Virus record (IMG/VR): IMGVR_UViG_3300027741_000069
Span: 1 to 59,784 of that record
Length of the DNA stretch: 59,784 bases
Origin: a virus
Reading direction: 5' to 3' (one strand)
The notes beneath the pieces were generated by a model. It saw only the letters and a list, made by a program, of their open reading frames with translations. It made no database searches and was not told the origin of the DNA. A program made the translations under genes and the position numbers. Shown one piece after another: positions 9,677 through 17,700 of the stretch; position 1 is the first letter of the stretch; every line of letters starts with the position of its first letter.

Positions 9677-11848
9677 TCAGATATATATAAACTGAATATA
9701 ACAATGCGCCCCGGTCAGAGCTCCGCTTACTAAGCCTTTTGAATAACCAGTATAACTCGCGGCTAATGATAATTGTACAGTATTTGTTAATGCAATAAAA
9801 TTGCTAAACGCAGTAGGAGATCCAGCACTACCACCACCAGGGATTGTCCTAGTTCCAGTAAATGCAGAAGTCACCGATACTATTTGATATTTATTTGCCA
9901 CAACTTGATATGCATATACCAAAATACTTATGGGCGGAGCTGTCGCATCTGTAATTGTAAATACTGCATCGGCCGCCGCAGTATTTGTAAAAGTAGCAGT
10001 TATTTTGCTGCCGGTGCCAATATATGTTATGCCTGTTATAATATCACTAGTATTGAAATCTACCCTAACAAGCCCAGTCTTTAATGCACTACCCCCACCC
10101 GAAACTGCTGCCCAACTCGGAACTGTTCCATCAGTAGTAAGAAACTTTCCGCCGTTATTAGTTTGTGTTGGCAAACTTGCTCCGCCGCCTGAACCTGCAG
10201 ATCCAGTATACCCTGTGAGGCCTAAACTACCAGTAAACCCCGTAACACCGTCGCGGCCTTGATTTCCTTGGTTACCGTCTCGACCCACACTACCTGTATA
10301 ACCCAAACTACCAGCATAACCAGGTGCGGTACTGGCACTACCTGTATAACCAATACTACCAGCATAGCCAGGTGCTGTACTGGCACTACCAACAAAACCA
10401 ACACTACCAGCATAACCAGGTGCGGTACTGGTACTACCTGTATAACCAACACTACCAGCATAACCAGGTGCGGTACTGGCACTACCAACACTACCTGTAT
10501 AACCAACACTACCAGCATAACCAGGAGTAGTACTAGCACTTCCTGTATATCCAACACTGCCAGTATATCCTGAACCAACACTACCAGCATAACCAGGAGT
10601 AGTACTAGCACTTCCTGTATACCCAACACTACCAGTATATCCTGAACCAACACTACCAGCATAACCAGGAGTAGTACTGGCACTTCCTGTATACCCAACA
10701 CTACCAGTAAAACCACGACTTCCTACAAATCCGATTCCATCTTTGCCATCTGGCCCTTGAACACCTTGTGGTCCACGGCTGCCTGCGCTGCCAGCATAAC
10801 CTATGCTACCAGCATAACCTGGCGCAGTACTGGCACTACCAGTAAAACCAATACTACCAGTAAAACCAATGCTACCAGCATAACCTGGCGCAGTACTAGC
10901 ACTTCCAACATAACCAACGCTGCCAGCATATCCCGAACCTGAACTACCAACAAATCCAATACTACCAGTATAACCTATGCTACCAATATAACCAACGCTG
11001 CCAGCATATCCCGAACCTGAACTACCAACAAATCCAATACTACCAGTATAACCTATACTACCAATATAACCAACGCTGCCAGCATATCCCGAACCTGAAC
11101 TACCAACAAATCCAATACTACCAGTATAACCTATACTACCAATATAACCTATGCTACCAGTATAACCAATACTGCCAGCATACCCTCTAGATCCAATGGG
11201 GCCTGCCTCTGTACTTGCACTACCAGTATAGCCGAAACTGCCCCTAAATCCGACAGAACCAGTATATCCAATACTGCCCGAATATCCTAAAGAACCAATA
11301 TAACCTATGCTACCAGCATATCCCGTACTTCCAGCATACCCCAGGCTACCAGAATATCCTAAGGCACCACTCGGGCCCACAATTTGGCCCACGTTAAACC
11401 ATTTAAAACCATCCCAAACATATAAATCACCTTCTTGTGCTACAATATAAGCATCATTTGTTGAATTTCTTAAAGGTGGGAGATCGGATGGAAGATTGAC
11501 CGTCCCCTTAATATTGATATTAATACCTTGTTGGCCTGTTGGACCTTGTGGTCCCCGATCGCCCACACTTCCAGTATAACCAGCACCCCTACTACCCACA
11601 AATCCCCTACTACCCACATACCCCGGACCGCCACCGCCACCGCCACCGCCACCGCCTCCGGTATATGCGTAATTGTCAGTTATAATTCTAGTCGAACCAG
11701 TAACTGGTGCACCTTCAGTTAAGTCGCCATTCCCAATAAATAATTGCTGAGTATCAATGGCCCAATATAATTCACCAGAAGATAGAACTCCCCTGTCAGC
11801 TGCAAGTCCTCGACGTATTTGAATTATTGATACTGATGTTGTTGCCAT
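9677..11848 (-). CDS. Collagen-like tail fibre with Mtd-type N-terminus, 723 aa
   Basis: Begins at ATG 11848, preceded by a late-promoter-like CATAAATA. Residues 1-60 (IQIRRGLAADR, then GELYWAIDTQQLFIGNG) fit the small N-terminal domain shared by phage fibres and the major tropism determinant, normally the attachment end. An 11-glycine run follows, then about 470 residues of G-X-Y triplets in hexapeptide form (GYTGSI, GFVGSS, GYAGSV) with ASTAP interruptions. This is collagen-like but almost without proline. The C-terminal about 150 residues are a non-collagen beta-rich head, the likely receptor-binding end. A trimeric fibre shaft is the expected structure by analogy with phage collagen-like fibres. 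Confidence 0.85.
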   Translation of the reverse strand: MATTSVSIIQIRRGLAADRGVLSSGELYWAIDTQQLFIGNGDLTEGAPVTGSTRIITDNYAYTGGGGGGGGGGGPGYVGSRGFVGSRGAGYTGSVGDRGPQGPTGQQGININIKGTVNLPSDLPPLRNSTNDAYIVAQEGDLYVWDGFKWFNVGQIVGPSGALGYSGSLGYAGSTGYAGSIGYIGSLGYSGSIGYTGSVGFRGSFGYTGSASTEAGPIGSRGYAGSIGYTGSIGYIGSIGYTGSIGFVGSSGSGYAGSVGYIGSIGYTGSIGFVGSSGSGYAGSVGYIGSIGYTGSIGFVGSSGSGYAGSVGYVGSASTAPGYAGSIGFTGSIGFTGSASTAPGYAGSIGYAGSAGSRGPQGVQGPDGKDGIGFVGSRGFTGSVGYTGSASTTPGYAGSVGSGYTGSVGYTGSASTTPGYAGSVGSGYTGSVGYTGSASTTPGYAGSVGYTGSVGSASTAPGYAGSVGYTGSTSTAPGYAGSVGFVGSASTAPGYAGSIGYTGSASTAPGYAGSLGYTGSVGRDGNQGNQGRDGVTGFTGSLGLTGYTGSAGSGGGASLPTQTNNGGKFLTTDGTVPSWAAVSGGGSALKTGLVRVDFNTSDIITGITYIGTGSKITATFTNTAAADAVFTITDATAPPISILVYAYQVVANKYQIVSVTSAFTGTRTIPGGGSAGSPTAFSNFIALTNTVQLSLAASYTGYSKGLVSGALTGAHCYIQFIYI
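10571..10714 (-). repeat. 72-bp tandem repeat in collagen-like fibre gene
   Basis: Two almost identical 72-bp units (24 codons) encode GYAGSVGSGYTGSVG followed by a YTGSASTTP stretch. A diverged unit lies on each side. Near identity at DNA level indicates recent duplication. Confidence 0.75.
10931..11148 (-). repeat. 78-bp tandem repeat in collagen-like fibre gene
   Basis: Three direct units start at 10931, 11009 and 11087, each 78 bp (26 codons); the third is truncated at its far end. They encode GSGYAGSVGYIGSIGYTG followed by SIGFVGSS. Only one or two base changes separate units, so copy number probably changes by recombination or slippage without breaking frame. Confidence 0.8.
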
Positions 11849-11860
11849 AATTTGACCGAT

Positions 11861-11893
11861 ATATGTTTTATATATTTATGTTGAAAAACATAT
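11861..11893. repeat. Inverted repeat around a late-promoter-like motif
   Basis: ATATGTTTT at 11861-11869 is the exact reverse complement of AAAACATAT at 11885-11893. The loop contains the minus-strand CATAAATA motif upstream of the collagen-like fibre gene. It may be an operator-like element, or chance in AT-rich DNA. Confidence 0.4.
11873..11880 (-). promoter_or_regulatory. Late promoter candidate (CATAAATA) for the fibre gene at 11848
   Basis: The minus strand reads CATAAATA 24 bases before ATG 11848. It differs from the T4 late -10 consensus TATAAATA at the first base only. It lies in one of the few real gaps of the minus-strand block (11849-11986). Confidence 0.5.
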
Positions 11894-11986
11894 AATATTT
11901 AGCAGACTATAAATATCTGGTTATTGATTAGATTTGAATAATCCTAGAGATTTATATTAATTTCGGTATAGTTCAACTAAAAACTT

Positions 11987-12823
11987 CTAAGTAATATTTG
12001 ATCGCAATGTTAAGATTTCTGAAGTTGCAATATCTAACTCACTGTTCTGTTCTGTTAAATAAAACTCAACAGTTTTGTCATTTTCGATTTTTTGATCCTG
12101 TTTTACTAGACGTGTTCCCTCTGCTGAGTTATTTACAACCGTCAACTCCAGCGCCGACATCGGGTAAAACTCTCCCGATGCATAGAAATACCCAGCGTCT
12201 GCAGGAATTAATTCAGGAGTCTGTCTAGCAAAAACATAGAATTTTTTGTTGTCTTCAACGTTAGTTGTTATAAGGGTAATTTTGACAGTATCCCCTTCAT
12301 TTGCAACGTTTTTATCTAAGATAAGACGGTATGTCGAGACTCCGTCAACTCCATTTCGATCAACTACTATTATTTTTTCTGAAGTACAAAGCAAAGGTCC
12401 AGATATGCTATTAGCTCTAAGTTCAAGTTGTATAGATTTTTCACCGTTTAAAAAATCCATATTTGATGACAACTCTCTCATAAACTGAAACTCGTGGAAC
12501 CCATTTCCTAACGAAACAGGTCCCGAATTAATATTATCTAAAAAGTCAGAACTAGCTGTGGTTCCTATATTTACCCAATAAAGATCTAAAGGATTAATGC
12601 GTTGACGAACACCAGATACTGAACACGAAGCCGAGAACAAAATATAGTCCCCCTCTTTAACAGTATTGTTAGGTAAACTAGTATCACCAAGCCGAGAATA
12701 ATGAGGAGTCAGCTTAAAATTCAAAGTACCGCTACTGATTGTGGCGTTATCTAAAATTTGATAGGGCATATCAGAATCTCGAATTATTCCAACAAGTGAA
12801 GCCACTCTATTGAATCTAGGCAT
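11987..12823 (-). CDS. Putative beta-sandwich (Calx-beta-like) structural protein, 278 aa
   Basis: I place the start at ATG 12823 (MPRFNRVASLVG), five bases after the preceding stop. An in-frame ATG at 12865 would sit inside the neighbour and give an unlikely hydrophobic leader. The second half (about residues 165-260) has YRLILDKNVANEGDTVKITL, then FYVFA and FYPMSALEL. This is the EGD.V.ITL pattern of Calx-beta and related immunoglobulin-like sandwiches common in adhesive virion proteins. The first half has a similar EGDYILFSA motif, suggesting two related domains. It lies between two collagen-like fibre genes in the same transcription unit. Likely a fibre or baseplate accessory protein; the family is uncertain. 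Confidence 0.8.
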   Translation of the reverse strand: MPRFNRVASLVGIIRDSDMPYQILDNATISSGTLNFKLTPHYSRLGDTSLPNNTVKEGDYILFSASCSVSGVRQRINPLDLYWVNIGTTASSDFLDNINSGPVSLGNGFHEFQFMRELSSNMDFLNGEKSIQLELRANSISGPLLCTSEKIIVVDRNGVDGVSTYRLILDKNVANEGDTVKITLITTNVEDNKKFYVFARQTPELIPADAGYFYASGEFYPMSALELTVVNNSAEGTRLVKQDQKIENDKTVEFYLTEQNSELDIATSEILTLRSNIT

Positions 12824-12828
12824 ATTAA

Positions 12829-13512
12829 TTATCCATAAAATCCAGATTGACCCAAAACATTCCAACTACTACCAATCCTTAATAAGGAAAAAGAAATAAT
12901 ATCAATATTTGATGGACTTAGTATTGGAGAAATCCCCCCCAACCATTTAACTGTTTGAGGTACGCCGCCTATTAGAACTTGATCTATTGAATAGGCTGTG
13001 GCTCCTTGGGCAATAAACAATACTATTACAGTTGAAGAAGCGTTTTGCGTCAATGGTACGTTAGTTATATTAACATCAAATGCACTTATAACATTAGTAT
13101 GATAAAAAACGGATCCCAAATTCACATTGTGCTCCACTTGACCTGTAGACCCACTTAGTACAATAACGTCTTCAGTTATTGAAACTGATCCATCAGATCC
13201 AGCTGAACCAGTATAGCCAACTGATCCAGTATAGCCAACTGATCCAGTATAGCCAACTGATCCAGTATAGCCAACTGATCCAGTATAACCAACTGATCCA
13301 GTATAACCAACTGATCCAGTATAACCAACTGATCCGGTATAGCCACCCCCACCAAAGACTGGACTAATAGATGCCAGAATATCAATACCGCCCTGCTGTG
13401 CGCCATCTCCTATATATAACTTATTTGTATCAGTTACATACAGCAGCTCGCCCGCCTTTGGAACTATTGACGTTCTATCTGCTTCTTCTCCTCTTCTTAT
13501 TTGTAAAGTCAT
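12829..13512 (-). CDS. Short collagen-like fibre with Mtd-type N-terminus, 227 aa
   Basis: ATG 13512 is preceded by AGGAG at good spacing. Residues 1-47 (LQIRRGEEADR, GELLYVTDTNKLYIGDG) match the N-terminal module of the 723-residue fibre next door. A shaft of eight GYTGS-V/A hexapeptides (about residues 57-105) follows, then a beta-rich C-terminal domain (about 110-227) unlike that of the longer fibre. The protein is a miniature of its neighbour: same attachment module, same shaft chemistry, different tip. It could be an alternative receptor-binding protein or a short tail fibre. Confidence 0.85.
   Translation of the reverse strand: MTLQIRRGEEADRTSIVPKAGELLYVTDTNKLYIGDGAQQGGIDILASISPVFGGGGYTGSVGYTGSVGYTGSVGYTGSVGYTGSVGYTGSVGYTGSVGYTGSAGSDGSVSITEDVIVLSGSTGQVEHNVNLGSVFYHTNVISAFDVNITNVPLTQNASSTVIVLFIAQGATAYSIDQVLIGGVPQTVKWLGGISPILSPSNIDIISFSLLRIGSSWNVLGQSGFYG
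13208..13345 (-). repeat. 18-bp tandem repeat (about 8 units) encoding GYTGSV
   Basis: Consecutive 18-bp units differ mostly at one silent position (tatagcc or tataacc). Each unit encodes one collagen-like hexapeptide. Arrays this uniform are prone to copy-number change, which would alter shaft length in frame. Confidence 0.85.
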
Positions 13513-13529
13513 TAAATTCTCCTAAATCT

Positions 13530-14114
13530 TTAAAATGTTCCCAAATCCATTGATAGCTCTGCTGGATTCATAAAAGTGCCAAAATCTATTCCTACTGCAT
13601 CTATTAGATATGAAATAGGAGTTGTCAATGTTTTCCTAAAATCACCAAAATCAAAGCCACCAGTTCCATTACTTATTGATGTTGACGAAATCGTTACGTT
13701 TCCAAGTCCATTTGTTGGACTGATTGAAATGTTGTCTCCAGCAACGATTTTACCTACACCGCCTAAAATAGTCCCAGGCTTCCAAGCATTTCCGTCCCAT
13801 ACTAGAGTTTGCCCAATAGTGGGCTCAACATCTAAAACGTCAATCAGTCTTGTCCAGGACCCCACGGCAGCTTCTATTTTCCAAACTTTTAAAAGTTTTG
13901 AAGAGGAGTCGTACCAAATCTGACCCTCTAATGGGTTTGCTGGAGGATTTGAATTGGAAAAATTTTCCATTAACCTAATAAAGTTATCAAATATATATTC
14001 ACCATACCCAACATAACTTCGACCAATTAAATATATTCCTGTAGATAGATCAATACCGCCGTCTTCGACAATAGTTACCACTTCACCAGATGTTTTGCGA
14101 ATTATATAAGACAT
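13530..14114 (-). CDS. Virion structural protein, fibre/baseplate associated, 194 aa
   Basis: ATG 14114 opens 14 bases after the upstream stop. The N-terminal half carries GIYLIGRSYVGYGEYIFDNF, then a LMENFSNSNPPANPLEGQIW segment followed by YDSSSKLLKVW. This GRNY..YGE..NENF...LLENFA..T.P..P..GQLWYD signature recurs at the N-termini of fibre-associated proteins in T4-like aquatic phages (from memory of the family). A second VWDGNAWKPG strand follows. The C-terminus (FDFG..., IDFGTF, LDLGTF-like) has repeated short D-[FL]-G-[DT]-F motifs. No enzyme motif is seen. Probably a small fibre or an adapter joining fibres to the baseplate. Confidence 0.8.
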   Translation of the reverse strand: MSYIIRKTSGEVVTIVEDGGIDLSTGIYLIGRSYVGYGEYIFDNFIRLMENFSNSNPPANPLEGQIWYDSSSKLLKVWKIEAAVGSWTRLIDVLDVEPTIGQTLVWDGNAWKPGTILGGVGKIVAGDNISISPTNGLGNVTISSTSISNGTGGFDFGDFRKTLTTPISYLIDAVGIDFGTFMNPAELSMDLGTF

Positions 14115-14127
14115 GATTTATCACTCA

Positions 14128-14769
14128 TTAGGAGGTTAATGTTTGAATTCTAACAGTATATTCCACTTGTATTTGTCTATTCAAACTTTTTTGTACGGGA
14201 TGAAATATAACATGAGTTAGTAATTTTCCAAGTGCCTCTCCAGCAGGAGTATATCCTTTTAACCCAAGTTCATCAAAAACATAAGAATCTGACAAGTTCT
14301 GACTATTATCAAATAGTGCCTGGCCCGAAGGCTCTCCATAATCAAGCAAACAGGAAATTAATATATCAGAATAAACTGTACCAGGAACATGCCTTACCTC
14401 AACTTTGTTCTTGGACTTGTCAAGATTTTTAATACTACTATTATCAACAACTTTATAATATGTTGGATTATATAGATCACTATTTTGAGTCTTAACATTA
14501 GGTGGTAGATAATTAATAACACCCGTCGGATCCACAGTAGTGCCACCATTGCCAAAATGCATTTCGTATATAAATCCAGAGTCTAGTCTAGAAATGCTTC
14601 TAGCCAAAGCCTCACTTAAATTTTCATAATGAATCGCATTGGATTTATTTACAAATATTTCTTTTGTTTCGGGATCAAAAATTTTAATATGGCCCCGAAT
14701 CGAAATCCCGGTAAAATCATCCACCGTTCGATCTGATTCTAACATATTTTTCGTTTGGTCATTGTTCAT
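14128..14769 (-). CDS. Virion structural protein of unknown role, 213 aa
   Basis: The start is ATG 14769 (MNNDQTKNM), with AAAGG about 13 bases upstream. The sequence has an ISIRGHIKIFDPETKEIFVNKSNAIHYENLS-type N-terminal region in which a beta pair is followed by conserved K-NAIHYEN-S, then EMHFGNGG. This order is familiar from small structural proteins beside giant baseplate proteins in T4-like marine phages, but I cannot name the family. It lies directly downstream of the giant 3973-residue gene and upstream of the fibres. A baseplate or fibre-connecting role is inferred from that position. Confidence 0.75.
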   Translation of the reverse strand: MNNDQTKNMLESDRTVDDFTGISIRGHIKIFDPETKEIFVNKSNAIHYENLSEALARSISRLDSGFIYEMHFGNGGTTVDPTGVINYLPPNVKTQNSDLYNPTYYKVVDNSSIKNLDKSKNKVEVRHVPGTVYSDILISCLLDYGEPSGQALFDNSQNLSDSYVFDELGLKGYTPAGEALGKLLTHVIFHPVQKSLNRQIQVEYTVRIQTLTS

Positions 14770-14784
14770 GCTATTATTTACCTT

Positions 14785-17700
14785 TTAATATAGCTTAGTT
14801 TTCAAAAAATTGGCTTGAATTGTGCTTGCAGCCATTAAACCCAAACCATCAGTAACTCTTGTTGACCCTGGGGGGCTTGGGTTCAGCCAAATACGTTCTT
14901 GACTGAAAGTTACATTAATTATTAGACCATCCAAAATCCTATTACTTGCCGTTTTAGTAAAAGTCACCAAAACAACAGGGGTTCCGGTGGAATTATCGAT
15001 AGATAACAAATAATATTCACCATATGGTAAAATATTACTACCTATTTTTAATGTCAACGCTTCTCTTATTTGTAACAAATTGTTTGGCACATTAAAAGTT
15101 AACCCAACAACTCGAATATTTTTGGAAAAAGCAATTGATTGAGTCTGCTCCGATATGGATGACGGTACTTCCAATCGACTACTAGCATCTTCAATAATTG
15201 AATAAATTTGATGAACTTCAGGTATGCTAGTTTTATCAGCGCCTCTAATCAATTGACCAATCGTATTAGTAACCTTGTCAATAGCAAAATATCGTATTTT
15301 TTCTCCTGAAATATAAATCACTCCCGGAATATTATTGGCAGGGTTGGGTAATGTTAGCACACTGACATCATCAACATAAATCACTGTATCATTCCAATTT
15401 AACTCCCGTAACAACACAGCCGATGCAGATCTAGACATTGCAAAATATCCAACATTTCCAACAGTATCTTTAACTATTCTATATGCTAACATCCTATCTG
15501 ATTGGAAATCTAGATTGTCGTCTAAATTTACTTCTTTAGTGATTACTTTTATAGATATACTTTCAAAAATAATTCCCGGAACTAACTCTTCTGGAGAATT
15601 GGCAACCTTTTCTCCCTTATCAAATGCCCCACCAGAAATAATATATTGATTTTGGTCAACATTTTTTAGAGCCAAAGGTTGACTTAGATCATCACCAAAA
15701 TCAAGAGGCGTTCCTTCGTTAGTGTTTGCAGATCGGATAATTCCAGGTATTAGTCTAGAAAGATTAATACTTCCGTTTTCTCCAATTTCTTTTGATGATT
15801 GATAATAATCTGGTCGATATATAGAAGCTATCCTATCATTAGCACTGATATAATCTGAATCAGAAATTCGAGAAAATAAAGAATAATTAAAAAGTTCAAA
15901 TGCGGGCACATTTGTATTTGCTCTGTATCCTTGACCTTGATAACTGACCAAACTGCCAAATTTATAAAATTTATTTGGCAACCATTCTGTAACTTGAGTT
16001 GTATAACTGATCCTATCAAATTTCAAAACGATCTTGAAAGATCTAATTTTTTTATTAGTCATAACAGGCACCAATTCTGCCATAAAACCGTCGCCGTTTA
16101 CCATAATCAAAGGAGTAGAAACATACCCACTTCCTGGATTTGTGACCCTAATAGATGCCAATGATCCATTATTTGGGTTTATTGTTGCAATCGCCGTAGC
16201 TCCCGACCCAAATCCATCAAGAGACACTATTTTAATTGATGGGGGCAAAAGAAAACCAAGACCCGGATTCACTATCTTGATAGATTCAATGCTATAATGC
16301 AAATTGTTGCGCCAATCTTGATATTGTGGTTGTAACAATGATTGCCCATCCTTAACTGGGTATTCGCCAGACGGTGATCTATACATTTTAAGATCACCAT
16401 CCCATGACGATGGCAAATCGAAATCTGTTGATTTAATTTTACCCACATCTAAATTAGAATAAGATAAAACATAATCTCTTATTTTTGTTCTATACGGCTT
16501 TACTTCATTTATATAGTCAACATAATAATTTTGGTTATCCTTTATAAAATTTGGAGTCTGCTCCAAAGCTCTTATATTATGAATAACCCTAATAAAACTG
16601 GTCTTAAACGCCCATCCTACATTGTTTTGTTCTGACAGAATATAGTTAATCAATACAAATATCATTTGATTAAATATATTTTCCAAACTACCAGTTAATA
16701 TTTCATACCTCAATGCATATAAAATTTGTCTGATCTCGATAGAATTATTACCATCAAAGCCTTCTTGATCTGTTGCTGTGCTATCAAAACCAATTTGTGT
16801 TTGATCCCAAATGTTTTCTAAAAATTCAATAGTTCCATATTCTAACCCAATCAATCGACTATCATTAGGAGTGTCAAAATAATAAATCTCAAATCCGTGT
16901 TTAGTCAATACTTTAATAACATCACCAGATTTTATCCCTAATTGTGCAATCGCATTATATTGATCAACTATAAAATTAATTGTTAGGTTGGAAGAAAACC
17001 CACTAGCATACCATTCCTTAGTTGTCCAGAATTTTTTAGTATTACTAGTTTGATTTTTTATGAGGTTGAAGAAACCATCATTGAATTTATATAGTGTCCA
17101 AATCCCACCAAAATCTGAATCACTGACTACCAAGGCAACTTCATTATTTTTTGCACCTATATATGCAAGTTCTTCTTTACTATCAACCTTAAAATCAAAA
17201 TCGGTTGGAAATTGGTCAATTTGATTTAATCTAGATTTTTTAAATTCAGGACTGCTCTGAATTTTTAAAACTATGCTATCCGTTGACAGTACTGAGTTTA
17301 AAAAACTAATGACATTTCGCAATGCTTCTGATTTGTTCAAAATCATTGTCTGTCTAGGTCTTAACAGTATGCCAGTATTATACTGGGGGGACAAGTTAAA
17401 ATCCGGAACAATCTCGCCCATAATATCAATCCCAGATAGACTATCAATCATTTTGTCAACGATCGTATCGGGAATTTTGAGCTTGCTGTCACCATCACCA
17501 ACCAGCGCATATTCATTATGGTTCAAATTTGAGTTTAACACTTTATCATAATTCACTCGTAAAACAATATCTGAACCAGAAATATAATTTCGACTATTAA
17601 AAATGGCCATGCTATTTTTAGATAGAAATCCAACATATGGGATACTCTGACTATTTGGATTAAGAATAGATTGTTCCATTTCAGCAATGCTAATAGATCT

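Noticed and set aside
10222-10716. Alternate-frame Leu/Val repeats (and similar frames at 4991-5488, 4119-4835)
   Set aside because: Alternate readings of the collagen-like DNA repeat; the GYTGS frame is continuous through the whole gene.
10571-11148. CRISPR-like regular repeats
   Set aside because: Repeats and intervening sequence are all in one collagen-like reading frame; no leader, no unique spacers, no cas genes.
12824-12865. Upstream start of the 11987 gene at ATG 12865
   Set aside because: It would overlap the preceding gene by 37 bases and add a non-conserved Trp/Ile-rich leader; ATG 12823 just after the stop is simpler.
9677-13512. Diversity-generating retroelement acting on Mtd-type fibres
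   Set aside because: The Mtd-like part is only the N-terminal attachment module; there is no reverse transcriptase or adenine-rich template repeat in the window.
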